Source: Streptomyces sp. NBC_01260 (GTDB lineage: Bacteria; Actinomycetota; Actinomycetes; Streptomycetales; Streptomycetaceae). From it: a stretch of 64,000 nt of DNA. A program made the translations under genes and the position numbers. How positions within the stretch are numbered: the first letter of the stretch is position 1; every line of letters starts with the position of its first letter. This document shows, in pieces, positions 18,323 to 26,877 of the stretch. The stretch lies in contig NZ_CP108464.1 of NCBI RefSeq assembly GCF_036226405.1, forward strand, positions 2,046,001 through 2,110,000, read 5' to 3'. The notes beneath the pieces are model-generated. The model was not told the origin of the DNA. It searched no databases and saw only the letters and a program-made list of their open reading frames with translations.

Positions 18323-19333
18323 TCAGTGCCGCTCGGCCTTGGCGCTGCGCGACATCAGCTCCTTGAGCGCGACCATCGGGGGCTTGCCCTCGTGGACGAT
18401 GCCGACGACCGTTTCGGTCAGGGGCATCTCCACACCGTGCCGGCGTGCCAGATCGAGCACCGATTCGCAGGACTTGACGCCCTCCGCGGTCTGCTTGGTG
18501 ACGGCGATGGTCTCCTGGAGGGTCATGCCGCGACCGAGGTTGGTGCCGAAGGTGTGGTTGCGCGAGAGCGGCGACGAGCAGGTCGCCACCAGGTCCCCGA
18601 GTCCGGCGAGTCCGGAGAAGGTCAGCGGATCGGCCCCCATGGCCAGACCGAGCCGGGTGGTCTCGGCGAGGCCGCGGGTGATGAGCGAGCCCTTGGCGTT
18701 GTCGCCGAGCCCCATGCCGTCGGCGATGCCGACGGCCAGCCCGATGACGTTCTTGACGGCGCCGCCGAGTTCGCAGCCGACCACGTCGGTGTTGGTGTAC
18801 GGACGGAAGTACGGGGTGTGGCAGGCGGCCTGGAGGCGGCGCGCCACGGACTCGTCCTGGCAGGCGACGACGGCCGCGGCGGGGCGGCGTTCGGCGATCT
18901 CCTTGGCGAGGTTGGGTCCGGTGACGACGGCGATGCGGTCGGCGGAGACCTTGGTGACGTCCGCGATGACCTCGCTCATCCGCTTCGCGGTGCCGAGTTC
19001 GACGCCCTTCATCATGGAGACCAGTACCGTCTTGGACTCCAGGTACGGGGCCCAGTCGGCGAGGTTGGCGCGCAGCGTCTGGGAGGGCACGACGAGCACG
19101 GCGAAGTCGGCGCCGCGCAGCGCCTCGGCGGCGTCCGTGGTGGCCCGGACCGACGCGGGCAGTTCGATGCCCGGCAGGTAGTCCGGGTTGGTACGGGTCG
19201 TGTTGATGACCTCGGCGACCTCGGAGCGGCGTCCCCAGAGGGTGACCTCACAGCCCGCGTCCGCGAGGACCATGCCGAAGGCCGTACCCCATGAGCCGGT
19301 TCCGAAGACGGCTGCTTTTACGGGGTGCGTCAC
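18323..19333 (-). CDS. gpsA: NAD(P)-dependent glycerol-3-phosphate dehydrogenase
   Basis: Reduces dihydroxyacetone phosphate to sn-glycerol-3-phosphate for phospholipid synthesis. The 336-residue protein starts GTG (VTHPVKAAVFGTGSWGTAFG) with the Rossmann motif GTGSWG, and has TGPNLAKEIAE, the catalytic-lysine region GAVKNVIGLAVGIADG and GLAGLGDLVATCSSPLSRN. It overlaps plsC by four bases (GTGA), so the two lipid genes form a coupled operon; the open frame continues upstream into plsC but the start is set by this overlap. Confidence 0.96.
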   Translation of the reverse strand: MTHPVKAAVFGTGSWGTAFGMVLADAGCEVTLWGRRSEVAEVINTTRTNPDYLPGIELPASVRATTDAAEALRGADFAVLVVPSQTLRANLADWAPYLESKTVLVSMMKGVELGTAKRMSEVIADVTKVSADRIAVVTGPNLAKEIAERRPAAAVVACQDESVARRLQAACHTPYFRPYTNTDVVGCELGGAVKNVIGLAVGIADGMGLGDNAKGSLITRGLAETTRLGLAMGADPLTFSGLAGLGDLVATCSSPLSRNHTFGTNLGRGMTLQETIAVTKQTAEGVKSCESVLDLARRHGVEMPLTETVVGIVHEGKPPMVALKELMSRSAKAERH

Positions 19334-20082
19334 TTGGGTCCCTCTCCTTCGGACTTGCGCCGCTGTTCCGCGCGGGCCTTGCGGTGGTCGTAGAGCTCGG
19401 TGGGGGCCTGCTGACCCCGGACTTCCGCCAGCTGCTCGGTGATCGCGAGCATGATGACCTCGGTCGCCTCGCGCAGGACCTCGGGCGTCGGCTCCTTGTC
19501 GTAGAACCGGGAGAGGTCGACGGGCGGACCGGCCTGGACCCGGAGGGTCTTGCGGGGGAACAGGCGCAGCTTCTTGTCCGTGGCGTAGGGCGGCATCGCC
19601 AGGTTGGCGCCCCACTGGGCGACGGGGATCACCGGAGCCCTGGTCATCAACGCGACGCGGGCGGCGCCCGTCTTGCCGCCCATCGGCCACATCTCGGGGT
19701 CGCGGGTGAGGGTGCCCTCCGGGTAGAAGGCGACGCATTCACCGCGCTCGATGGCGTCAACGGCGGCCCGGAAGGCGTCCAGCGCGTTGGTGGTCTCGCG
19801 GTACACGGGAATCTGGCCGGTGCCACGCAGCATCATTCCGACAAAGGGGGTCTTGAAGAGCCCCGCCTTGGCGAGGAGCCGCGGCACCCGGCCGGTGTTG
19901 TACTGGAAGTGACCGTACGAAAGCGGGTCCAGATACGAGTTGTGATTGACCGCAGTTATAAATCCGCCGTCGGCCGGAATGTGTTCCATCCCCCGCCAGT
20001 CACGCTTGAACAGAACCACCAACGGCGGTTTCGCGATGACCGCTGCCAAGCGGTACCAGAAGCCGATTCTGCGGCGGGACAC
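19330..20082 (-). CDS. plsC: 1-acylglycerol-3-phosphate acyltransferase
   Basis: Adds the second acyl chain to lysophosphatidic acid at the membrane. The 250-residue protein has the acyltransferase motif NHNSYLD (HX4D), the FYPEGTLTRDPEMWPMGGKTG motif, and an N-terminal hydrophobic patch (FWYRLAAVIAKPPLVVLF). The C-terminus is basic (KARAEQRRKSEGEGPK). It starts GTG (VSRRRIGFWYRL) and is translated ahead of gpsA, whose start it overlaps. Confidence 0.93.
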   Translation of the reverse strand: MSRRRIGFWYRLAAVIAKPPLVVLFKRDWRGMEHIPADGGFITAVNHNSYLDPLSYGHFQYNTGRVPRLLAKAGLFKTPFVGMMLRGTGQIPVYRETTNALDAFRAAVDAIERGECVAFYPEGTLTRDPEMWPMGGKTGAARVALMTRAPVIPVAQWGANLAMPPYATDKKLRLFPRKTLRVQAGPPVDLSRFYDKEPTPEVLREATEVIMLAITEQLAEVRGQQAPTELYDHRKARAEQRRKSEGEGPK

Positions 20083-20241
20083 CCGGACACCTTTCTCTAT
20101 GGACCTGGCTGCGGAGCTGTGCTGCCTGACTACCGACGGTCAAGTCTCGCCCCAGGCCCCTGCTCTGTCGAGAACACCGTACGCCCCACCTTCGGGACCG
20201 ACCCTCCAGGTTGTGGCACCGGCAGGCGAGAATGGGCGGCC

Positions 20242-20925
20242 ATGCGCATCGAGGGGGAGACTGCCACGAACACCGACCTGACCGGCCGCTGGTCCCTGGT
20301 CGTCCCGTTGAAGCCCCTGGCGCGGGCCAAGAGCAGGCTGGTACCCGCGTCCGGCGCCCTGTTGCGGCCCCGGCTGGCCCTGGCCTTCGCCCAGGACACC
20401 GTGTACGCCGCGCTGGCCTGCCGGGCCGTCGCCGATGTGGTGGTAGTCACGGACGACGCGACGGCCGGCGCCGCGCTGGCGGCCCTCGGCGCCCGTGTCG
20501 TGGCCGACTCCCCCGCCGCCGGGCTCAACGCGGCCCTCGCGCACGGTGAGCGTGCGGTGCGCGCGGCCCGGCCCGAAGCGGCCGTCGCCGTGCTCAACGC
20601 CGATCTGCCCGCACTGCGCCACATGGAATTGGCCCGGGTGCTCGATTTCTCAGCCGCTTTTTCCCGGGCATTTGTGACGGATGCGGCGGGAATCGGGACG
20701 ACATTTCTGTCCGCTGGGCCAGGAGTGGAATTGCGCCCGGCTTTCGGCGGCCCGTCCCGGGCCCGGCATCTCGCGTCCGGTGCCGCGGAAATCACGCTTT
20801 CCGGCATCGATTCGGTCCGCCAGGACGTGGACACCGGCGACGATCTGCGGGCGGCGCTCGCCCTGGGCGTGGGCCCCTACACGGCGGGGCGCTGGGCCGC
20901 GGGGGTCCCCGCGATGGACCGATAG
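20242..20925 (+). CDS. cofC: Phospholactate/PEP guanylyltransferase (coenzyme F420 biosynthesis)
   Basis: A 227-residue nucleotidyltransferase of the CofC/FbiD family, which activates 2-phospholactate or phosphoenolpyruvate with GTP for F420 assembly. It shows WSLVVPLKPLARAKSRL at the N-terminus, VVVVTDDATAG, the metal-binding VLNADLPALR (NADLP) and DVDTGDDLRAALALGVG at the C-terminus. The ATG at 20242 is chosen; the open frame extends upstream without family similarity. It is divergent from plsC. Confidence 0.88.
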   Translation: MRIEGETATNTDLTGRWSLVVPLKPLARAKSRLVPASGALLRPRLALAFAQDTVYAALACRAVADVVVVTDDATAGAALAALGARVVADSPAAGLNAALAHGERAVRAARPEAAVAVLNADLPALRHMELARVLDFSAAFSRAFVTDAAGIGTTFLSAGPGVELRPAFGGPSRARHLASGAAEITLSGIDSVRQDVDTGDDLRAALALGVGPYTAGRWAAGVPAMDR

Positions 20926-20935
20926 GCTGCCGTTC

Positions 20936-21139
20936 ATGCAGGCGACCTCGTACACGTACGACCCCGAGACGCGCACCGGCAGCGTGCTGCTCGACGACGG
21001 CACCCCGGTGGAGTTCGACGCCCCGGCCTTCGACGCCGGCGGCCTGCGGCTGCTGCGTCCGGGCCAGCGGGTACGGATCGAGGGCCGCGGCGAGGGCGCC
21101 GGGCTGCGGATCACCCTGGTGACGCTGCAGACCTTCTGA
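20936..21139 (+). CDS. Small beta-rich protein, cold-shock/OB-like
   Basis: A 67-residue protein (MQATSYTYDPETRTGSVLLDDGTPVEFDAPAFDAGGLRLLRPGQRV...) starting ten bases after cofC. The GSVLLDDGTPVEFDAPAF and LRPGQRVRIEG segments resemble the beta-strand layout of cold-shock OB folds, but the RNA-binding RNP motifs are not clear. It is probably co-transcribed with cofC. Function is unknown. Confidence 0.75.
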   Translation: MQATSYTYDPETRTGSVLLDDGTPVEFDAPAFDAGGLRLLRPGQRVRIEGRGEGAGLRITLVTLQTF

Positions 21140-21168
21140 GCCCTGCGGCCCTGCCCTGAACAGCCCGC

Positions 21169-21198
21169 GGGCCGGGCTCCCCGAGGGGAGCCCGGCCC
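21169..21198. terminator. Bidirectional terminator, small protein gene / hupS
   Basis: A perfect 14-base stem GGGCCGGGCTCCCC/GGGGAGCCCGGCCC with a two-base loop between convergent genes. Confidence 0.8.
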
Positions 21199-21230
21199 GG
21201 CGCGTGTGAGGAGCCCTGTGCTGCTCGGTC

Positions 21231-21905
21231 TCACTTCTTCCGTGCGGTGGCCTTCTTGGCCGTGGTCTTGCGCGCCGTGGTCTTCTTCGCGGGCGCCTTC
21301 TTCGCCGTGGTCTTCTTGGCGGGCGCGGTCTTGCTGGCGACGGCCTTCTTCGCGGTCGTCGTCTTCTTCGCCGCTGCGGGGGTCGCCTTCTTTGCGGCCG
21401 CCGTGGTCTTCTTCGCCGCCGCGGACGTCTTCTTCGCGGTGGTCTTCTTGGCGGTGGCCGTGGTCTTCTTCGCCGCTGCCACGGCCTTCTTGGCGGTGGC
21501 CTTCTTCGCCACGGCCTTCTTCGCGGTGGCCTTCTTGGCGGCGGCCTTGGCCGTCGTACGGGTGGAAGAACCGCCCGAGAGGCTGCCCTTGGGCGCCTTC
21601 TTCACGGCCACATCGTTCTTGGGGAGCTTCTTCGAGCCGCTCACCAGGTCCTTGAAGCCCTGTCCCGCACGGAAACGGGGCACGGACGTCTTCTTGACCC
21701 GTACGCGCTCACCCGTCTGCGGGTTGCGGGCATAGCGGGCGGGGCGGTCGACCTTCTCGAACGAGCCGAAGCCGGTGACCGAAACCCGGTCACCTGCGAC
21801 AACTGCACGAACGATCGCGTCGAGCACCGCATCGACGGCGTCTGCGGCCTGCTGACGGCCGCCGACCTTGTCGGCAATCGCTTCTACGAGCTGCGCCTTG
21901 TTCAC
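21231..21905 (-). CDS. hupS: HU-type nucleoid protein with lysine-rich tail
   Basis: DNA-compacting protein. Residues 1-92 form the HU fold (MNKAQLVEAIADKVGGRQQAADAVDAVL, VSVTGFGSFEKVDRPARYARNPQTGERV, FRAGQGFKDLVSG). Residues 115-224 are a histone-H1-like tail of repeated AAKKTTAKK/AVAKKAT units. Streptomyces has a short HupA and a long spore-associated HupS; the tail identifies this as HupS. The tail repeats in the DNA are a likely place for slippage between strains. Confidence 0.95.
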   Translation of the reverse strand: MNKAQLVEAIADKVGGRQQAADAVDAVLDAIVRAVVAGDRVSVTGFGSFEKVDRPARYARNPQTGERVRVKKTSVPRFRAGQGFKDLVSGSKKLPKNDVAVKKAPKGSLSGGSSTRTTAKAAAKKATAKKAVAKKATAKKAVAAAKKTTATAKKTTAKKTSAAAKKTTAAAKKATPAAAKKTTTAKKAVASKTAPAKKTTAKKAPAKKTTARKTTAKKATARKK

Positions 21906-22048
21906 GTCTTCCCCTTCGGAGACATAGCCAGAACGAAAGTGTTCAAGCTTTTTCGCACGTTAGGCAGATATATACCGCAAATCAAACACGAAACGGGCTA
22001 ATCACCCTAGTGCCGCAACGAAGTCGACCGCTGCGCAGTTCCGCAGAG

Positions 22049-22276
22049 TCAGTCACCTTCGGGGAATCGGCCCTCATCGAGGTCCTTCATCAACCGGTCC
22101 AGACGCCTTGCCGCATCTGGGAGATCGTGCTTCGCCGCGGCCGTGACGACCAGCAGCTTCCGGGACAGCGCCATCCGTACGCCCTCCGGGACTTGCAGTG
22201 CACGCACTCGCGAGTGCGCTTCCTTCAATTGGTCGGCGACTTGGCCGTAAAGCTTGAGTTGGCTGTCGCGTTCCAT
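22049..22276 (-). CDS. Conserved small hypothetical protein
   Basis: A 75-residue helical protein (MERDSQLKLYGQVADQLKEAHSRVRALQVPEGVRMALSRKLLVVTAAAKHDLPDAARRLDRLMKDL...). It has a charged, possibly coiled-coil N-terminal half and no signal peptide or recognised motif. The ATG at 22276 was chosen because upstream in-frame residues are low-complexity. It lies between hupS and leuD and is conserved at this place in Streptomyces as far as I recall. Confidence 0.75.
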   Translation of the reverse strand: MERDSQLKLYGQVADQLKEAHSRVRALQVPEGVRMALSRKLLVVTAAAKHDLPDAARRLDRLMKDLDEGRFPEGD

Positions 22277-22331
22277 GCACCGATTGTGCCATCTGGGGCG
22301 AGTTGTCGCCCGACGGGGTCTCAACAAGCGA

Positions 22332-22363
22332 CTGCGCCCCCTACCAGAAGGCAGGGGGCGCAG
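22332..22363 (-). terminator. Terminator of leuCD
   Basis: An 11-base stem CTGCGCCCCCT/AGGGGGCGCAG with a ten-base loop, 18 bases downstream of the leuD stop. Confidence 0.75.
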
Positions 22364-22380
22364 TACTGGAAAAGCGCTGC

Positions 22381-22974
22381 TCAGGCGTTAATTGTACGTG
22401 GCTTGTGGGTGGGCCTGGCCGCCTCGTAGGCCGCAATGTCCGGTTCGTTCTGCAGGGTGAGGCTGATGTCGTCCAGCCCGTTCAGCAGCCGCCAGCGGGC
22501 GTTCTCGTCGAGCTCGAAGTCGGCGGTGATGCCCTCGGCACGGACCTGCCGCGCCTCCAGGTCGACCGTGATCTCGGCCTTCGGGTCGGCCTCCGTCAGC
22601 TCCCAGAGGGCGTCGATGACCTGCTGGTCCAGGACCACGGTCAACAGCCCGTTCTTCAGCGAGTTACCGCGGAAGATATCGGCGAACCGGGAGGAGATGA
22701 CCGTCTTGAAGCCGAAGTTCTGCAGGGCCCAGACGGCGTGCTCGCGGGACGAGCCGGTGCCGAAGTCGGGACCGGCCACCAGCACCGAGGCGCCCTTGCG
22801 CTCCGGGCGGTTGAGGACGAAGTTCTCGTCCTTGCGCCAGGCCTCGAAGAGCCCGTCCTCGAAGCCGTCCCGGGTGACCTTCTTCAGCCAGTGGGCGGGG
22901 ATGATCTGGTCGGTGTCGACATTGCTGCGGCGCAGCGGGACGGCCCGGCCGGTGTGTGCGATGAAAGCTTCCAT
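22381..22974 (-). CDS. leuD: 3-isopropylmalate dehydratase, small subunit
   Basis: With LeuC it isomerises 2-isopropylmalate to 3-isopropylmalate in leucine synthesis. The 197-residue swivelling domain has [20 protein letters not shown], the substrate-binding [18 protein letters not shown] and [15 protein letters not shown]. It starts five bases after the leuC stop. Confidence 0.97.
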   Translation of the reverse strand: MEAFIAHTGRAVPLRRSNVDTDQIIPAHWLKKVTRDGFEDGLFEAWRKDENFVLNRPERKGASVLVAGPDFGTGSSREHAVWALQNFGFKTVISSRFADIFRGNSLKNGLLTVVLDQQVIDALWELTEADPKAEITVDLEARQVRAEGITADFELDENARWRLLNGLDDISLTLQNEPDIAAYEAARPTHKPRTINA

Positions 22975-22979
22975 GATTC

Positions 22980-24404
22980 TCAGACTCCGGCGGGCGTGCG
23001 GTCGTCGGACAGGTCGGCCGGCGAGGCCAGGTGGCCCAGCACGGCGGTGGCGGCGGCGACCTGCGGGGAGACCAGGTGCGTACGGCCTCCCTTGCCCTGC
23101 CGGCCCTCGAAGTTACGGTTCGAGGTGGAGGCGGAGCGCTCGCCGGGGGCCAGCTGGTCGGGGTTCATACCGAGGCACATCGAGCAACCCGCGTGCCGCC
23201 ATTCGGCTCCGGCGGCCTTGAAGACCTTGTCCAGGCCCTCCTCGACGGCCTGCAGGGCGACCCGCACGGAGCCCGGGACGACCAGCATCCGTACGCCCTC
23301 GGCGACTTTGCGGCCGTCCATGATCGCGGCGGCGTTGCGCAGGTCCTCGATCCGGCCGTTGGTGCAGGAACCTACGAAGACGGTGTCCACGTTGATCTCG
23401 CGCAGCGGCTGCCCGGCGGTCAACCCCATGTACTCCAGGGCCTTTTCGGCGGCGTTGCGCTCCGAGGCGTCCTCGTACGAAGCAGGGTCGGGGACGTTGG
23501 CCGACAGCGGCGCGCCCTGGCCGGGGTTGGTGCCCCAGGTGACGAACGGCGCCAGTTCGGCGGCCTCGATGACCACCTCGGCGTCGAAGACCGCGTCGTC
23601 GTCGGTGCGCAGCGTCTTCCAGTACGCCACGGCGGCGTCCCAGTCCTCGCCCTGCGGGGCGTGGTCGCGGCCCTGCAGGTAGTCGAAGGTGGTCCGGTCG
23701 GGGGCGATCATGCCTGCCCGCGCTCCGGCCTCGATCGACATGTTGCAGATGGTCATCCGGGCTTCCATCGAGAGCTTCTCGATGGCGGAGCCGCGGTATT
23801 CGAGGATGTAGCCCTGGCCGCCGCCGGTGCCGATCCGCGCGATGATCGCGAGGATCAGGTCCTTGGCGGTGACGCTCTCGGGCAGTTCGCCCTCGACGGT
23901 GATCGCCATGGTCTTCGGACGGGCCAGCGGCAGCGTCTGGGTCGCCAGCACGTGCTCGACCTGGCTGGTGCCGATGCCGAACGCCAGCGCACCGAAGGCG
24001 CCGTGCGTGGAAGTGTGGGAATCGCCACAGACGACCGTGGTGCCGGGCTGGGTCAGCCCCAGCTGCGGGCCGACCACGTGCACGACGCCCTGCTCGACGT
24101 CACCCAGCGGGTGCAGCCGGACGCCGAACTCCGCGCAGTTCTTGCGCAGGGTCTCCAGCTGCGCGCGGGAGACCGGGTCGGCGATCGGCTTGTCGATGTC
24201 GAGGGTCGGGGTGTTGTGGTCCTCGGTGGCGATGGTGAGGTCGAGGCGCCGCACCGGGCGTCCGGCCTGCCGCAGACCGTCGAAGGCCTGCGGGCTGGTC
24301 ACCTCGTGCAGCAGGTGCAGATCGATGAAGAGGAGGTCGGGCTCACCTTCGGCGCGCCGGACGACATGGTCGTCCCAAACCTTCTCCGCGAGTGTCCTAC
24401 CCAT
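22980..24404 (-). CDS. leuC: 3-isopropylmalate dehydratase, large subunit
   Basis: Aconitase-family subunit that holds the [4Fe-4S] cluster. The 474-residue protein starts [15 protein letters not shown] behind GGAGGG and has [28 protein letters not shown] and the cluster cysteines in [15 protein letters not shown] and [13 protein letters not shown]. It is divergent from ndgR, whose product is known in Streptomyces to bind the leuC upstream region. Confidence 0.97.
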   Translation of the reverse strand: MGRTLAEKVWDDHVVRRAEGEPDLLFIDLHLLHEVTSPQAFDGLRQAGRPVRRLDLTIATEDHNTPTLDIDKPIADPVSRAQLETLRKNCAEFGVRLHPLGDVEQGVVHVVGPQLGLTQPGTTVVCGDSHTSTHGAFGALAFGIGTSQVEHVLATQTLPLARPKTMAITVEGELPESVTAKDLILAIIARIGTGGGQGYILEYRGSAIEKLSMEARMTICNMSIEAGARAGMIAPDRTTFDYLQGRDHAPQGEDWDAAVAYWKTLRTDDDAVFDAEVVIEAAELAPFVTWGTNPGQGAPLSANVPDPASYEDASERNAAEKALEYMGLTAGQPLREINVDTVFVGSCTNGRIEDLRNAAAIMDGRKVAEGVRMLVVPGSVRVALQAVEEGLDKVFKAAGAEWRHAGCSMCLGMNPDQLAPGERSASTSNRNFEGRQGKGGRTHLVSPQVAAATAVLGHLASPADLSDDRTPAGV

Positions 24405-24547
24405 CGCTTTCCCTCCGGCCGGCGTCGTCGCCGGCCCAACTAGAGATTCGGTGCGCCCCCGTCCGGATCCCCGTGCGGGGCGGTGGCTACGGGCCGTTGT
24501 GGGGCCGCCCGTACAGGTTCGCAACTTCCCTGGAAATTTGAACTTGC

Positions 24548-24564
24548 GTTTCACAGAGTGAGAC
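24548..24564. promoter_or_regulatory. Candidate NdgR operator in the leuC-ndgR intergenic region
   Basis: GTTTCACAGAGTGAGAC is a near-perfect inverted repeat (GTTTCAC/GTGAGAC, three-base spacer) 15 bases before the ndgR start. IclR-type regulators often bind short palindromes at this place, to repress themselves and control the divergent operon. That NdgR uses this site is inference. Confidence 0.45.
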
Positions 24565-24578
24565 GCGAGTATCGTCGT

Positions 24579-25295
24579 ATGGACAACTCTAGCGGCGTCG
24601 GCGTTCTCGACAAGGCAGCTCTGGTATTGAGCGCCCTGGAGTCCGGTCCGGCCACCCTCGCCGGGCTGGTCGCGGCGACCGGGCTCGCACGACCCACGGC
24701 CCACCGGCTGGCCGTGGCACTGGAACACCACCGCATGGTGGCGAGGGACATGCAGGGCCGCTTCATTCTCGGCCCCCGGCTGTCGGAACTCGCGGCGGCG
24801 GCGGGCGAGGACCGGCTGCTCGCCACGGCGGGACCGGTGCTCACCCACCTTCGCGACATCACCGGCGAGAGCGCTCAGCTCTACCGCCGGCAGGGCGACA
24901 TGCGGATCTGCGTGGCGGCGGCGGAGCGGCTGTCCGGCCTGCGGGACACCGTGCCGGTCGGCTCCACGCTCACCATGAAGGCGGGATCGTCCGCCCAGAT
25001 CCTGATGGCCTGGGAGGAGCCCGAGCGCCTGCACCGCGGCCTCCAGGGCGCCCGCTTCACCGCGACGGCGCTCTCCGGCGTACGGCGCCGGGGCTGGGCC
25101 CAGTCCATCGGCGAGCGCGAACCGGGCGTCGCCTCGGTCTCCGCACCGGTGCGCGGTCCCTCGAACCGGGTGGTCGCGGCGGTCTCTGTCTCCGGGCCGA
25201 TCGAGCGGCTGACCCGTCACCCGGGCCGGATGCACGCCCAGGCCATCATCGACTCGGCCGCCCGGCTGAGCGAGGCTCTGCGCCGCACCGGCTGA
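24579..25295 (+). CDS. ndgR: IclR-family regulator of amino-acid metabolism
   Basis: A 238-residue regulator with an N-terminal winged helix ([41 protein letters not shown]) and a C-terminal IclR effector domain ([36 protein letters not shown]). It matches NdgR/AreB as remembered from S. coelicolor and S. clavuligerus, which controls leucine biosynthesis and affects antibiotic production. The ATG at 24579 ([13 protein letters not shown]) gives the known length. Divergent from leuCD. Confidence 0.93.
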   Translation: MDNSSGVGVLDKAALVLSALESGPATLAGLVAATGLARPTAHRLAVALEHHRMVARDMQGRFILGPRLSELAAAAGEDRLLATAGPVLTHLRDITGESAQLYRRQGDMRICVAAAERLSGLRDTVPVGSTLTMKAGSSAQILMAWEEPERLHRGLQGARFTATALSGVRRRGWAQSIGEREPGVASVSAPVRGPSNRVVAAVSVSGPIERLTRHPGRMHAQAIIDSAARLSEALRRTG

Positions 25296-25451
25296 CCCGA
25301 CGGCCCCACTCTTCCGGAACCGGCCGCCCCAGCGCCGTGGCGGCCCCCTCAACTCCCTTTGCGCACACCGAGGCCGACCGGCCCCCACCGGTCGGAGCGG
25401 GACCGCCGCAGCAGGCGGGCCAAGCCCCAACAGGTCTGCGGACACAAGCAG

Positions 25452-25478
25452 AAGGCCCTCCACCGAAGTGAAGGGCCG
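25452..25478 (-). terminator. Terminator of the tRNA array
   Basis: On the minus strand GGCCCT and AGGGCC close a hairpin with an inner CAC/GTG stem and a TTCG tetraloop, 18 bases downstream of the last tRNA. Confidence 0.65.
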
Positions 25479-25496
25479 TTGCGTGGTGCTCTGTTG

Positions 25497-25569
25497 TACC
25501 CCCGACCGGATTCGAACCGGCGCTACTGCCGTGAGAGGGCAGCGTGCTAGGCCGCTACACAACGGGGGC
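25497..25569 (-). tRNA. tRNA-Glu (CUC anticodon)
   Basis: The 73-base minus-strand sequence folds as a cloverleaf. The acceptor is GCCCCCG/CGGGGGU with discriminator A; the anticodon stem CTGCC/GGCAG encloses loop CTCTCAC (anticodon CTC); the T-arm is CCGG-TTCGAAT-CCGG. CCA is not encoded. Identical in sequence to the copies at 25681 and 25814. Confidence 0.95.
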
Positions 25570-25596
25570 TTGATTACTGCGACTTGCTGTCTTGCG

Positions 25597-25668
25597 CTGG
25601 GCTACCAGGACTCGAACCTAGAATGACGGTACCAGAAACCGTAGTGTTGCCAATTACACCATAGCCCA
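25597..25668 (-). tRNA. tRNA-Gln (CUG anticodon)
   Basis: A 72-base cloverleaf on the minus strand. The acceptor is TGGGCTA/TAGCCCA with discriminator G; the anticodon stem ACGGT/ACCGT encloses loop TTCTGGT (anticodon CTG); the T-loop is TTCGAGT. CCA is not encoded. Identical to the copy at 25913. Confidence 0.95.
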
Positions 25669-25680
25669 TGGTGTTACAAG

Positions 25681-25753
25681 TACCCCCGACCGGATTCGAA
25701 CCGGCGCTACTGCCGTGAGAGGGCAGCGTGCTAGGCCGCTACACAACGGGGGC
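25681..25753 (-). tRNA. tRNA-Glu (CUC anticodon), second copy
   Basis: Same 73-base sequence and fold as the copy at 25497, with anticodon CTC. It lies 12 bases from the neighbouring tRNA-Gln, so the two are one transcript. Confidence 0.95.
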
Positions 25754-25813
25754 CCTAGCGATCCTGCATCGAGAGCGTGGGTGCGACCCAGATGTTCTCG
25801 CGGGAAGGATCTG

Positions 25814-25886
25814 TACCCCCGACCGGATTCGAACCGGCGCTACTGCCGTGAGAGGGCAGCGTGCTAGGCCGCTACACAACGGGGGC
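25814..25886 (-). tRNA. tRNA-Glu (CUC anticodon), third copy
   Basis: Same 73-base sequence and fold as the two other tRNA-Glu genes. The spacer to the next tRNA-Gln shares the TGCTGTCTTGCGC end with the spacer of the first Glu-Gln pair, showing a tandem duplication. Confidence 0.95.
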
Positions 25887-25912
25887 TTGTTCTTACAACG
25901 TGCTGTCTTGCG

Positions 25913-25984
25913 CTGGGCTACCAGGACTCGAACCTAGAATGACGGTACCAGAAACCGTAGTGTTGCCAATTACACCATAGCCCA
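25913..25984 (-). tRNA. tRNA-Gln (CUG anticodon), second copy
   Basis: Identical 72-base tRNA-Gln. It is the first gene in the direction of transcription of the array Gln-Glu-Glu-Gln-Glu. Confidence 0.95.
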
Positions 25985-26071
25985 CTGAAAAGCAACCCCG
26001 ATAAGGGTTTCAATTCTGTCTGCGTTTCCCGGCCGGTTCTTTCGGCCCGTTCGGGCGACGCAGGAAGAACA

Positions 26072-26791
26072 TTACCTGAAGGTGTCCGGCGCTCCAAAAC
26101 GGGTATCGCCTGCCAGCAGGCCGGGAAGCTGGTCCAGGGCCGTGATCCGGACGAGTTCGGGGCGTCCGCCCCGGCCACCACGGTCCAGCCAGATCCCGGT
26201 CAGCCCGGCGGCCGTCGCGCCGGCCGCGTCGATGTCGGGTTCGTCCCCCACGTAGACGACGTCCTCCGGCGGCAGCGACAGCGCCTCGCAGGAGGCGAGG
26301 AACGCCCTGCCGTCGGGCTTGGAGAAGCCCAGCTCCGCCGCGCAGAGCAGGGACTCGAACCGGTCGCGCACCCCGAGCACGGTCAGTTTGCGGTGCTGTT
26401 GCGCCAGGGCGGAGTTCGAGAGCACCGCGTGCCGGTACGTCCCGGCCAGGGCGTCGAGTACGGGAACGGTGTCCGGGAAGAGCCCCCAGGCGGCTTCGTA
26501 GTGGGTGATGTGGCGCTCGAACCAGTCATCGGCCTCGGCGTCGCCCAGCGGGCGGCCCAGGAACTCCCTGGCCCGGTCGCGGCGCTGGCCCTGCCAGTCG
26601 GTCTCCCCCGCGGAGAACCGCTCCCAGTGGCGCCGGGTGATCCGCTGCCAGGCGTCGACGGCCTCGTCGGCCGTGCCGTATCCGCCGGGCAGGCCCTCGG
26701 CCGCGAGGTGCCCGCTCATTCCGCGGACGGAGGCCGTCGTGTGAGCGAAGAGGGTGTCGTCCACGTCCCAGAGGACGGCTCTGATCGGCAT
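26072..26791 (-). CDS. HAD-superfamily hydrolase
   Basis: A 239-residue haloacid-dehalogenase-type phosphatase: motif I WDVDDTLF (nucleophile D and acid/base D), a helical cap (about residues 20-110), motif II VLSNSALAQQ, motif III with the lysine in LGFSKPDGRAFL, and motif IV VYVGDEPDIDAAGATAAG. The substrate cannot be told from sequence; the family includes phosphoglycolate- and nucleotide-type phosphatases. The ATG (MPIRAVLWDVDD) is chosen although the frame stays open upstream. It lies between gltX and the tRNA array. Confidence 0.88.
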   Translation of the reverse strand: MPIRAVLWDVDDTLFAHTTASVRGMSGHLAAEGLPGGYGTADEAVDAWQRITRRHWERFSAGETDWQGQRRDRAREFLGRPLGDAEADDWFERHITHYEAAWGLFPDTVPVLDALAGTYRHAVLSNSALAQQHRKLTVLGVRDRFESLLCAAELGFSKPDGRAFLASCEALSLPPEDVVYVGDEPDIDAAGATAAGLTGIWLDRGGRGGRPELVRITALDQLPGLLAGDTRFGAPDTFR

Positions 26792-26823
26792 GGGCCCGAG
26801 CCTACCCGCGGCCCGGCACACGC

Positions 26824-26864
26824 ACGGGGGCCCGGCGACGCTTGTGCGGTCGCCGGGCCCCCGT
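26824..26864 (-). terminator. Terminator of gltX
   Basis: A perfect 16-base stem ACGGGGGCCCGGCGAC and its complement with a nine-base loop, 13 bases downstream of the gltX stop. Confidence 0.8.
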
Positions 26865-26877
26865 GTACGTACCTGCG

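Noticed and set aside
25497..25984. The tRNA array as an attachment site of an integrated element
   Set aside because: There is no integrase or excisionase nearby and both flanks hold core genes; the repeats are simple tRNA duplications.
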